Below, one piece after another: positions 26,035-37,352 of a stretch of 64,000 nucleotides of DNA. Position numbers and translations under genes: made by a program. Below the pieces are notes generated by a model. It ran no database searches. It had not been told where the DNA came from and was given only the letters and a program-made list of their open reading frames with translations. Source of the stretch: Acanthaster planci (taxonomy: Eukaryota; Echinodermata; Asteroidea; Valvatida; Acanthasteridae); contig NW_019091432.1 in the NCBI RefSeq assembly GCF_001949145.1, positions 174,800 to 238,799 of the forward strand. Direction: 5' to 3'. The number at the start of each line of letters is the position of its first letter. Within the stretch, counting starts at the first letter, position 1.

Positions 26035-29009
26035 GAGTTCCGATTGAAAAACAATTCTAAGGACATTCGCTTAGCTTTTTTCAGTTTTGGCCCTTTTAGT
26101 CTTTCTTTTGCAAGTTTTGCGGCATTTCAATAATTGAGGGACTATACTTTCCACTCTTGTCATGTCCAAGAAATGGGCAAATAAGTAAGAAAAAAGAGTA
26201 GGCCTAACACATGGGTTTGGGGATAAAAAAACACACACACAACTATACGTTGAATTGTTTGATTCCACCCATCCGGTTCCCAAGGGGTATATAACCAAAG
26301 TTTACACAGTCAGAAAATCACATCAACTACAAATTCTGTTTTCCAAAAATCCAGAAATGACCCATTTCAATTTTCTCTTTTATGGCATTTCAAACGATCC
26401 GTGAGATCAAATTTCCACCCTCTTTACGGAATGGTTATGGGTGGATATAGAAAAAGGCAACACTGATTTTTAGGATTCACGAGAATTAAGGCGTGCAATA
26501 CTCTTTAGGCTGTTCCTATAGAGAACATGTTTAAATTTCAATATTTTCTTAGTCACAAATGTCTCGGGAGATACACTACTCAAAAAAGTTAAGGACTACT
26601 TTTTTCTTAATTTGTAATTATTTTCCAAACAATGAACGAGGTCTAGTACTTTCAGTGTTTGTTTGTCTAGATGATGTTCTCATTGGAAAAGAAAAATTAA
26701 AAAAAATTCAAAACATCAAATGCACATTTTCAGCAGTAAAATATCTCGTATAAAAAGAGTATACACAAATAAAAAGTGGTCCTTTTTTAATATTGTATTT
26801 CACTGCTTTTAGCAGGCATCGTTCTTTTCGAATTTTTAAACCAGGTCTAAAGTCTCTAACGTTTGAATTAAAGGAGTTCTGTAGCTTATATTAAACATGT
26901 GGATTTCATTTTTTTTCGTTGCGCATGGGCATGTGTAAAGGAGGATACTCTCAGTAATATTAATGACAATTTCACCAGGACAACCGACTTTAGTCGCGCG
27001 CCCAATGGCACAGTGATCTTTCGTTAATAATTGACTTTGCTGCACATGTATTTGTTTTGATCGCCCTGTCACATTATTCTCTAGACTTACCCGCGGCTTA
27101 TCATTTGCTTGAACTTCAAACTTCAAATATCAGCTCATTATTCCAGGGATTTAATGGCTTGGCATCATGATGACTCCATGGAATATCAGTAATATGCATT
27201 ATCACTCATGACCCAAATCACAAACAGAGAGAATTTTGTTATCAAATAAAAAAGACAATTACGGGGGCGAAGTCGCTTGACTTTATTTTCGGAGTTACCA
27301 CAAATTAAGAGATCGAATTCAGACAGTTCACTGTTTTGAAACGATTAATTTCTAAATATAACCTTGATAATATTGATTCGAAATCGACTTAATGAAAATG
27401 GAAATGTTTGGGGAAAAGCGTTCATGTTGCCACTCCGTTATTATGAACATAGATGTAGACACAGATTTTCGTGGATGATGTGAAATTAACAGACTGTATA
27501 CGAAAATTCATGAGCTTTGCTTACTGTTGTACTTGTGATTAGGATGGAGATATTTTTTAAATACCTGGAATTTCAGTGACATTAACATCACCATCACGAT
27601 TTAACTAAAATGGATATACATGTACACGTACAACCAAACCGAGAAAAATGTACACTGCAGGCGAAACTTTTATGCAACTTTATTTCCAAGTGTTCACATC
27701 CTTGACTTCCAACTTGAAAGAACAGAAGCCCTAAGTCGTCATTTCTTTGGAAATTACCATTATCAGGCACAGGTTAATTTAGCCTGACATAAGACAAAAA
27801 GAGGGCCTGCATCGTAAAAATGGACGTATCCACTGTAGATATAACGGGTCTTCAAAGCACATGGCTTATATTGGACAAGCATTATTCGCTTCACAAATTT
27901 TTATATTGCACATGTGGTCTTTTTCACTGAATAATTTCAGTACTGATCTTGTCACATCTTTGATCTAATCATTGATATAGTCATACGTCTCGAGTGTACG
28001 TTTCATTTTGCTTACTCAGTTGGTTCGTTTAATGCTGTACTTCATTAATTCATGGAAATTTTAATTCCTTGTTTTGTCATTTTATACCATTCTCTGTTAT
28101 TTAAATTTTCCAACGCTGATCTTTTTTTATTATTTATATAGTATTTTAAGTACAGTTGGTGGATGATGCTCATGTGTATGACTTGGCCGACTTCTTTTAA
28201 ATTCTACGGTGTTGTTATTTCATGTATATTTTACTCAACGTTTTGGCTTGAATCTGTTTCATGATTTTTATTTTATTTTTTAGTATTTATTTTTCAGTTT
28301 CATGTTGCACATTTGATTGTGTCATGCTTCAGTTTTATTGATCCTGTCATACTTGGCATTTTACTTTCTGGTTATATCATTATTTTTCATTCTATTCAAT
28401 TCCATTTTCTATATGTTTTCGCGTATTATTTTCTCCCTCGAAACGTGAATAAGTTCATGTTATTATATCTGCCATTTACCTCTTGATTATCTTGATTGAT
28501 TTTTAACAATCAATATTTTCGAACTGACGAAATTGCATTAATTTTTCTATTGTTTTGCTTGTTTATTACTATTTAGAAATTGTTTTAGTTATATTTTAGA
28601 GCCCCTAAGAAAAGCAGTTAAATAACGGATAAGGTTATCCTGTAGAAATAAAACAGTTAATAATGAAAAATATTAATGAAAGTGCATTACTTCATGTTAG
28701 TTAATATTTTGCACAGCATTTGTGAATACCATTGATATCAGTAATCACAATAGAGCAGAGTACAATTAGTTGCCACGTAACAGACAAGCATTGATTTTTT
28801 CACATATTTTCATAATGTATTTTCCACTTTAACACTACATTAATTATTCATTTTAGTTAACTTTGCACAGCATTTTTCATACAATTAAAGTTAAACATTT
28901 CACAATTGCAAAAAGAGAATTTTTATAACTGTCAGTTGTTTTTAAAGCAATGCATTCGCCGTTGATGAATTGCTATTCTTTTAATCGCTGAGCATAATTC
29001 GTATGAAAA

Positions 29010-29105
29010 TAGAATTAAGACTGTCTTTAGGCAAACGGGCAGTAGCACCATGCAGGAATATCTCTTTTTGACTATGCGTGGTTCTGAAAAGACGTTCTCT
29101 GTTCC
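29010..29105 (-). repeat. Dispersed repeat with histone-3'-end-like motif, copy 2
   Basis: On the minus strand this reads CTTTTCAGAACCAC, spacer, AAAAAGAGA, then CATGGTGCTACTGCC, parallel to 13615-13705. The upstream arm of the potential stem is degraded. Confidence 0.4.
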
Positions 29106-29861
29106 GCAAACTCGTTTTGTGGCAAATCTTGCCAGTAAGTGTTAAGTAACATTTAGAACTTGTCCTGGAGTTAGAAAAAATGGTATGGTGCTCAATTTAT
29201 TCATGAAAGGAGAGGTGCCTAGATGTGTCTACACCATACCAATTCATACTCGACTGTACTGCGGCTTCGTTTCCAGCGTTGGCCCTGAACGAATTTAGTC
29301 TCGTTTTTGAGACTGGCAGGACAACGGTGATAATTTCAACGGACGAGAGCGAACAACGGCCTATTTTAAAATAAAGCATACGACATGGCTGGACTTTGGA
29401 CTGCAAAAGTAGATCCTGCTTGTTATAAAATGTAGTCGGTTTCTTTGTCGTTTTTTTTCTTCCCTCATTGTCTAAGACACATACAGGTTCCAGTATCCGT
29501 GTGTGCATTTTACAGCAATTTACATTGCATTCAGTAACAGCAATCATAATAGTTTGGATTTTGGACCGGCCTGTACTCTTCCTAATTACCTCATCATCTT
29601 GTTAAAACAGAACGCCAAATTTGAAGTGGAAATTGAATTACGTTGTTCGGGATTTCGTTTGCTTCCAGGCCTTAATCTCGTTTTTCTTTGACATCGTCAC
29701 AAATATAATTACTACCTTTCATCTGTATGTAGGCCAAACTTGACCATTGAAGGACTTGACTGTCCAGAGGGTCTTCCCATTAGCCTTTTCCTCGTCCTGA
29801 TCTTCACCCATACCCCGTTGACGTACATTTCATATTTTTCAATGCACACTTCTTCAGTGCT

Positions 29862-30055
29862 ACACTACAAAACTGCAGTGTTAAATTTAACATTCCCGTT
29901 ACCAGAGGACTACAAGACCACTTTTCCACTGGTGTTAAAATTTGGGTGTTATTTGGTGGTACTTTTAACACCCTCCAGTGCATTGTAACACATATAGCCT
30001 ATAGAGGTGTACAACGCAACACACGTGGTGTTTAGCATGCACGAGTTACTCTCAC
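29862..30055. repeat. TTAACACC-rich MITE-like element, copy 2
   Basis: This shares with 3290-3495 the order TTAAATTTAACA, ACCAGAGGAC or its variant, GGTGTTAAAATTTGG, GTGTTATTTGGTG, TTTTAACACCCTC.AGTGCA.TGTAACAC. It appears to be an insertion in duplication unit B. Confidence 0.5.
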
Positions 30056-30303
30056 TGAAAAAACATTCATACCGACCATTGACCTTTGCGCTCAACTGTT
30101 GTCAGGTGACAAAGCATCTTGTGTAATGCACCTACTGACCCATGAAGGATCAGCTGGGACGGTGATAAGATCGAACACCTACAAAAGCGTTCGACCCGCA
30201 GCCACTGACCTCCACAATGGCGCCTATTGAGCTGATGGTACGTACATGTATATTGAACTCGAAATTATATTTTCAAGATTGATCAACAAGTTTCATGCAG
30301 TCT

Positions 30304-31020
30304 CAATGGATCGTATGAATAAAAAGTAGCATTTGCTTTTACTACCACTTTTGAAACATTTACTCGTGTTTGTATGAATAATAATGAAGCAAATGCTTTT
30401 ACTTTAGTGCAATTGCTAATGGTATTTACTTTTCACTCTTTCAGCTTCTGCTTGACAATAAGCAGTTGCTTCATTTTGTATGAATAAAAATCAGTAAGTT
30501 CTACAGAATTGGAGTATTTACATTTTTCAAGACTGGGTCAGGGCACGCTTGAAAACGAGGAGCATTTACTAATGTTCAAAATGGCAGCGAAGGGAAAAGC
30601 TGTAAGCCCGTATGCCTTTTGGAGGGAATTTCAAGAAACCAGATGCAGGCAGTTGTATCGGTTTGAGAGTGGCAGAGCAATTTTCTTAAAGTTTTTGCGA
30701 TCAAAATTACTGCCATCTTGCTTATCTGCCATGCTGAGGTCTCATGAGATACGGCACCGTGCTGCACTGTGTGTGTCTGCACGTGCAGACAATGGAAGCC
30801 CTTTTATATCGTGCAAAACCGTTAGGCTGTGAAGTCAGCCACAAGCATAAAGCATTTGCTACTATCTGAACAAGCAGATGCTGAATAGTAAGCGAAACAT
30901 TTTATTCCTACAAATTCAAGCATTTGCTTATTCTTAATGCTTTTACTCCTCAGTAAATGCTTTTGCTGTTTGCTTGAACTTCATATAGCTTTTGCTAGTT
31001 TTTATTCATAAGACCCAATG
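30304..31020. mobile_element. Non-autonomous TIR element
   Basis: The left end reads GGATCGTATGAATAAAAAGT and the right end, on the other strand, GGTCTTATGAATAAAAACT. Both are followed by AGCA and TGCTTTT-type words that also recur inside. CAAT flanks both ends and may be the target duplication. The inner ORFs are short and unrelated to known transposases. The superfamily is not recognised. Confidence 0.6.
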
Positions 31021-31749
31021 TTTTGTAATATGATTCAAAACTACTTTAACTCTGACCCATTCTTTCCATTGTTACAAAACAGGCTTAATTTTTTTCTGAA
31101 AAAGCTGGGCTGCCGCTATTTTGGATACAGTGCATCGCAATGGTGATTCATAGCCGTAATTCGAAATTCCTGAGGCAATTATTGCTACATCTATTTGCAA
31201 ATAAGAGGCGAAACGTGATATTGCTATATACTATAGCAAGGCTTTGATCACAAGTTCCGACTGGGCTCCCTTAGTTACGCTACTGCTTTTGAAGTTTATC
31301 GTATGTAAGTTGCTCTAATTTTATTGGTCACAGTTTATTTAGAACAATTTTTCGACATGAAAGCTCTGATCAGTGAACTCAAAACTACCTCTTATGGAAT
31401 TCTGAACAAACAGCGTCATGTGCTGGGATGGTCAGTTGAGAGTTATAAACATTCTATTTGTGTAACATTTTTACTTCACAGGTCCTTCTGATAAACCTTC
31501 CTCGAAGCCAGCCCCGCTTGTGATGCCCAACAAGTTAATGTAAAAGGTATGGTTATTGGATGTACAGGAAACTTGAATCTTTTCGCGATTAATATCTTTC
31601 ACTCAATTTATCTCAATTCAGGTTGAAATTATATACACGGTAGTTAATGTCCGGCGATTTGAATCGTTGAACTTCAATCCAACGGAATTTGTAGGAAATA
31701 TCAGTGGAATGGGCTTTTGAGTTAACAACGATGCTATAATTAACCAGAC

Positions 31750-31757
31750 TATATAGA
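31750..31757 (+). promoter_or_regulatory. Putative TATA box, sulfotransferase copy B
   Basis: TATATAGA lies 100 bases upstream of the ATG, aligned with TATATAAA in copy A. One substitution weakens the match in this copy. Confidence 0.4.
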
Positions 31758-31849
31758 TCGTGGGTGAACATAAAAAAGTACTACATGTATTTTACTATTA
31801 CAGCCTACTCCACAACACGCGTCCACTCTGAAGTGTTCAGCTGGTCTGT

Positions 31850-32755
31850 ATGTGCGAGATGGCAGAGGACCTCCAACGAGTGTTTCTGTGGGGCGCTCCC
31901 AGGAGCATGTCGACAGCGTTTCTGAAGTGTCTGAGTTACGTCGACGGGATTCAAATTGTCAATCAGCCCTACGCTTCTGCGCACTTCGTTGGTCCCTTCG
32001 CTGAGCGGTCTCTGCCCAATCCGAACGACCAGATTAGCAGAAAGATTGTAGCGGAATATGATAGGGTACGGAATGAATGTGAAAGATCAGACGTGAGGGG
32101 GATAGCCCCATCGGTGATGACACACCAGTGGATCCGAGATCATCTCTTAGAAGCCCCTTACCCTGACAAGAAAGTTCTACTTTGCCGAGACCAAGCCCAA
32201 TATCTACATGGCAGATATGATATTCTGCCCCAAGGCTTCAAGTACAGTTTCCTCATTCGCCATCCTTGTAAGTTGTTTCTTTCGTTGAAGAAATACCTCA
32301 CTGCTACCTTTGGCGATTTCCCCGACTTGCGGGCTTTGCCCCCATTAGCTGTCCCTTCTGGATACGGCATCAAAGAACTCTTCGATTTAGTGGAATACGT
32401 CCGAGAGAACATCGACCCTCAGCCCACCATAGTGGATGCCGACGATCTGCTGCAAGACCCGGCAGGTATCTTAGCCGCTTACTGCGCCAGGATGGGTATG
32501 CCGTATTCAAGCAAGTTGTTGTCTTGGGAAGCAGGTGATGACATAACCAGCTCCTGGATTATGAGTAGAGAAGTCTCCGTTTCCAGCAGTTCTCAGGGCT
32601 TCTACAAGCGTGCTTTTGAGAGTCAGCGATTTGAGAAACCCACTCCCGTCCCGGATCTCGGAAGTTTACCGGAAGACGTAAGGGAGTGCGCCCAGTTCAG
32701 TATGGAGTATTACCAAAGTCTATACAGTCAGAGAATCACACCAAGCACAAATTGA
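31850..32755 (+). CDS. Sulfotransferase-like P-loop protein, copy B
   Basis: An intact, intronless gene of 301 aa. Residues 11-24 form the phosphosulfate-binding loop (LWGAPRSMSTAF). Residues 133-146 (SFLIRHPCKLFLSL) match the second PAPS-contact motif, with R137 and S145 in the expected positions. This pair of motifs places it in the sulfotransferase fold group, near the invertebrate proteins often misnamed branched-chain-aminotransferase-like; that naming comes from memory. No signal peptide or membrane anchor is seen, so a cytosolic place is likely. The substrate is unknown. M1 was chosen because it opens the conserved frame; M4 is an alternative. The C-terminal half (residues about 195-300) has no motif I can name. 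The gene lies in the second unit of a tandem duplication; a diverged, gapped copy is 6.6 kb upstream. The absence of introns, with introns in neighbouring genes, could reflect retroposition before the segmental duplication. Confidence 0.85.
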   Translation: MCEMAEDLQRVFLWGAPRSMSTAFLKCLSYVDGIQIVNQPYASAHFVGPFAERSLPNPNDQISRKIVAEYDRVRNECERSDVRGIAPSVMTHQWIRDHLLEAPYPDKKVLLCRDQAQYLHGRYDILPQGFKYSFLIRHPCKLFLSLKKYLTATFGDFPDLRALPPLAVPSGYGIKELFDLVEYVRENIDPQPTIVDADDLLQDPAGILAAYCARMGMPYSSKLLSWEAGDDITSSWIMSREVSVSSSSQGFYKRAFESQRFEKPTPVPDLGSLPEDVRECAQFSMEYYQSLYSQRITPSTN

Positions 32756-32882
32756 TAGCTCCGATTGTAAAAAAAAAAAAATTCTAGGATTGTCCGCTTT
32801 GCTTTCCTCGAATTTGGGGTTTTTTCTGCATCTTCTTTCAACGATTGAGGAACTAGTATTGCCACCCTTGTAATATCCCAGG

Positions 32883-32888
32883 AATAAA
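32883..32888 (+). terminator. Polyadenylation signal, sulfotransferase copy B
   Basis: AATAAA lies 128 bases after the stop codon. The equivalent site in copy A reads AAATAAGTAAG, so it is degraded there. Confidence 0.45.
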
Positions 32889-35410
32889 CAACATAGTTGT
32901 TTTAAAGGAGTAAAACATGCACTTGGGGATTCAAGACAACATGCATGTAGAATTGTTGAATGCCCCACTTGTCCTTGGGTTCCCAAGGGGTATATACCGA
33001 AAGTCTACACAGGCAGAGAATCACAACAACTACAACTTCTGTTACTAAAATTTTTTACTGCTATAGAATTATGACTTTTTACTCCATTTCTTGGTTTTGC
33101 GGCATTTTAGACGATCGATGAACTGAAATCTCCAACCTTGTCGAAGAATGGTTATGGGTGAATATAGATATCATGCATGCTACACTTCACGTTGTTTTAA
33201 AGGAGAGGATCAGGAGAGGGAGAGTTTATTTTCATGTCGGCGACAAATGAAAATCCCAAGTACATCAAAATCATACATGCCTAGTGAAATCTGTACAACA
33301 ATTAATTGGAACTAGTGTATTAAGTTTGATAATTGTTGCTATACTGAAGATGATAGTTGTTGCTATATTTCAATCTTTTACATTTTAGTCAAAATTATTT
33401 CAGGAGATATTTCATTGATTTTAACATGTATCGTTGTTTTTGAATTTAAGCTACAGACAATATGAAAAAGGCTCACAAATAGTCTGGTCTCTCACCTGAA
33501 GCTCGGGAGCTTTACATATGGATATCCTTTTTTCTTTTTCGCATGGGCATGCGTATAAAGGGAGGACACTTTCAGAAGTGCATGTATTCGTCACAATTTT
33601 TGCCAGGAAAGACCGACTTTAGTCACACGGCATAATGGTCTTTCGTTAAATATTGGCTTTGCTAGATAGGTTTTGGCTGTTTGTTCTATTAGTCTTTGAA
33701 ATTATCGGCGGCTTATCTTCTGCTTGAACTTCAAACATCGTACGATTGGACATCAACGATATAAAAGCGGCCCTTGCGTCATCCACCCATAACCAAAGTC
33801 GAAACCGTTGACATAATTGATAACCCGGACTTATTTGCGAAGATATCGAAAATTCAGGGATCTGCAAACGTTTTGCCAATAACAGCCTGAAAGTCAAACA
33901 AGTTACTGTTCCGAACGATGAATTTCTTAACATGACCTCGAGGATATTGATTTTACACACGATGAAAAAAAATGTTTGGGGAAAAGTGTTTATGTTCCCA
34001 CTCCATCATTTTGACCATTGATGTAGACACAGATTTTCGAAGATAGTGTGAATTTAACAGACTGTACTCGAAAATTCATGAACTTTGCTGACTGTTATAT
34101 TTAGGCCTACTGGGGATTAGGATGGAGATCTTTAAATACCAACCAACAAAATCACGATTGAACTGAACTGGGTATACATAACTTGTATAACACATACAAC
34201 TTAACAGAGTACGCATACAACTTAAATAATCTGCATTGCAAAACATTTATGCAAATTTATTTACAAGTTTTCAAATCCGCGACTGTAAACTTGTTAGAAC
34301 AAAGGTCCTAAAAATGTCTTTTCATAAAAAAAATATTAGCAGTCACAGATAACTTAGCTCGACACAAGACAAAAAAGATGGCCCAATTGTTAAAAGGGAC
34401 GCCTCCAATGTAGATGTATCGGCCCTTCAAAACACACGCTTTGTATTGGGCAAGCACTGTTCGTTACACATACATTCTTCATACAATATTTTCCACTGTT
34501 AATAGTTATCATTTTTATTGGGTTTTCTTATGGATTTTATTGGTGGATGGGGCTCACTTGTAAATTGTACAGTGTTGTTATTCTATGTATTTACGCTAAC
34601 CTTTTGGGTGTCACTGTTTGCATGATTTAATATTTTGATTTGTGTTTATTTTTCTGATTTGTTGAATTATTTTGTTCCATGCTTCTATTTCATTGATTTT
34701 TTCATACATGGTATTCTACTTTCTGGTTGTATCATTATTTTCCATTCAACTGCATTCCATTTTCCAAGTATTTTTGTCCACTTCATTTTCTTGTTTTCCC
34801 TCGAAATGTCAATAAGTTCGTCTTGTTATATCTGTTATTTACCTCTTTATTAAACTGATTTATTTTTAAAAATCAATATTTTCTTATTTAGTCAATTTTA
34901 TTCATTTATTGTTTAAACTTGTTTATTTCGCTTAAATCTACATGTATACAGAAATTCCTTTTGTTATGGTTTATATCAGGGACCTTAAGAAAAGCAGACA
35001 ACTGATATCATACTGATAAGGTTATGCTGTCGAAATTAAACAGTTAACAATAACAATACCGCATCACTTCATTTTAATTAACATTTCAAACAGCAAATGT
35101 GAATACAAAACAAATCAACCATGCAACAGCATTAAGCAGAAATGCCAGTTGCTCTTAAAGCAATGCATTCGCCTCAGATTAATTGCTCTTACTTTGATCA
35201 CAAGGCATAATTGCTATTCAGGTCAAATGCTCCCACTGTACATTATGGAGGCTATCTTTGTTCCACTAAGCCATTTGGTGGCAAATCTTGCGAATAAGCT
35301 TTACGTGAGATTTAGAATTTTTCCAAAAAATTTCGCAAAAAATAGTACGGTGCTCAATTTATTCATTAAAGCAAGCAGGGGTGCCCACTGCCTAGATGCT
35401 ACACCAGCAC

Positions 35411-36430
35411 ATTTTCTATTGTACTATAAAGGCAGACAGAATACTGTAAAACATATCCTTGCATGAGTTCATCTAAGTCCAAAAACTAGTACCTGTAAAT
35501 GGAAAAATGGTTCATGTGAAAAAAAGGACTGATTTGCAGGAACACCATGTCATGCCCTGGTACATTTTGCCAAATATTTGATGCAACAAAAATTTCTCTC
35601 TCCAAATATGCAATTAAACGGCAGTTTGAATGTGCTTTTCAAGAAGTAAATGTACTATAAACATATGTACAAGTAGAGTAGACCAATAAGTATCATGGGA
35701 TATCACGAACATGTACACTCTTCAACTCTTTCCATAAAATACTTCAGTGATTTTAAACAGGTGATGTAACTGGCATTACAATGTCTGCGCCTGACCGTAC
35801 ATTTTGGTTAATAAATATGGCAGCAAATGGCTTCACATACACTTTTTTGTGTTCAGCTACTATTAAGTACAGTGATAGAGAGCACACACTTATTTATATT
35901 TACAAGGCTCATGTTATACAAACGGACAGTTGGTGTTACAACAGACAAAAAAATGTTAGTTAACCAGCTAGAACCATTATGGGTGTTGAATTGACCGTTT
36001 GAAAGCAGGCCCTGGGGGGATGATTTCATTTCTCTGCTGAACGGAGCTACTCACATGAAAATAATTGTATGAACCTGACAAATCGCAAGAGCTGCAGCTC
36101 AGCCGAGGGTAAAATGTGAGGGACAATGCTATTTTCACAAAAAAATTCAACTGCAGCTGCCCACATGTGACTGAATTACACGTGTGCATTGTTAAAAAGC
36201 ACTTGACTAGTGGTCAAACTAATTATTGGCACCAGAACTAGCTTGTAATTTATGGGGACATTCCTTTGTTTGTGTAGTAAATAAACTTGTAGAAAAATAC
36301 ATCTTCTCTTTTTTTTAAGCAGTGTGAGCACTCTTTTGAGGTGGATTTTTTATGGTTTCCTTGATCGTTCCTCTTCCTTTCGATATCGAAACCCCAAGTC
36401 TCTAAAAACTCTTTCCAGGAAAGGGGAAAC
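35411..36430. other. Intergenic, no gene seen
   Basis: The stretch between the segmental duplication and the 45-bp minisatellite. Only short ORFs without splice context are present. Confidence 0.4.
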
Positions 36431-36435
36431 TTTGT

Positions 36436-37118
36436 GTGGATCTGGCTCGGTCCAAACAAGGTATGCACAAGTTGCACTGTGTGGACCTAGATTGGTCCAA
36501 ACAAGGTATAAACAAGCTGCACTGTGTGGACCTGGCTCAGTCCAAACAAGGTATACACAAGCTGCACTGTGTGGACCTGGCTCGGTCCAAACAAGGTATG
36601 CACAAGTTGCACTGTGTGGACCTAGATTGGTCCAAACAAGGTATACACAAGCTGCACTGTGTGGACCTGGCTCAGTCCAAACAAGGTATACACAAGCTGC
36701 ACTGTGTGGACCTGGCTTGGTCCACACAAGGTATACACAAGCTGCACTGTGTGGACCTAGATTGGTCCAAACAAGGTATACACAAGCTGCTCTATGTGGA
36801 CCTAGATTGGTCCAAACAAGGTATACACAAGTTGCACTATGTGGACCTAGATTGGTCCAAACAAGGTATACACAAGCTGCACAGTGTGGACCTGGCTTGG
36901 TCCACACAAGGTATACACAAGCTGCATTGTGTGGACCTGGCTTGGTCAACACAAGGTATACACAAGCTGCACTGTGTGGACCTGGCTCGGTCAACACAAG
37001 GTATACACAAGCTGCACTGTGTGGACCTGGCTCCGTCCACACATGGTATACACAAACTGCATTGTGTGGACCTGGCTTGGTCCAAACAAGGTATACACAA
37101 GCTGCACTGTGTGGACCT
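36436..37118. repeat. 45-bp minisatellite, about 15 copies
   Basis: Fifteen full units and one partial unit follow at exactly 45-base spacing with no indel. Each has the core GTGGACCTGG..TGGTCCAAAC, then AAGGTATACACAAGCTGCAC. Units 1-3 and 4-6 repeat the same variant order (CTCGG, GATTGG, CTCAG), giving a 135-bp higher-order period. Because 45 is divisible by three, long ORFs persist on both strands and in several frames; this is arithmetic and not evidence of coding. The array begins about 235 bases past the CEP72 stop codon, in its 3' UTR or flank. Confidence 0.9.
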
Positions 37119-37352
37119 CTTTTGATCAACAGTCTACACTAGGTTTGTACGGCACACTCCCATTACAGTCTGCTTACACTAAAGTATGTAGAGTCAGATA
37201 TTCAGCACTTCCTTAACGGATAGACATTTTAACCAGGGGCATATTCCAAACACCACTGACGACGCACAATATTGGGACCAAAGAAACATGAGAAAGGCAT
37301 GGGTACTGGACGAGTACCGATGCCACAATCCTCCTGGTGACCTTGAAGGAGT

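Larger units (their letters stand above)
22490..29240. repeat. Segmental tandem duplication, unit A
   Basis: Unit A is about 6.7 kb and carries the gapped sulfotransferase-like gene. Four spaced anchors match unit B in the same order. Near 22540-22810 the word AAAGCATACGACATGG and the following 200 bases match 29265-29525. The gene and its upstream region (25020-26040) match 31640-32760. The words around 26920-27040 match 33540-33665. The words around 27420-27530 and 29180-29235 match 33990-34095 and 35345-35405. The end of unit A abuts the start of unit B. Confidence 0.75.
29240..35410. repeat. Segmental tandem duplication, unit B
   Basis: Unit B is about 6.2 kb, head-to-tail with unit A, and carries the intact sulfotransferase-like gene. 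It differs from A by insertions, including the TIR element at 30304-31020 and the TTAACACC element at 29862-30055, and by compensating deletions. The last bases (CTACACCA near 35398, then TGTACTATAA near 35419) resemble the A/B junction, so a relic of a third unit start may follow. Confidence 0.7.

Noticed and set aside
25225-26047. ORFs spanning the N run
   Set aside because: They are artefacts of translating N. Only the two flanks match the sister gene, and in different frames.
30509-30832. A 107-residue ORF inside the TIR element
   Set aside because: Short, with no transposase motif, and with a comparable frame on the other strand.
36436-37118. CRISPR-like array
   Set aside because: There are no variable spacers. 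The units are contiguous and the host is a eukaryote.
36324-37142. A 272-residue repeat protein on the plus strand, or its minus-strand counterpart
   Set aside because: Long frames on both strands follow from a 45-bp unit without indels. No start context, splice site or conserved flank supports coding.
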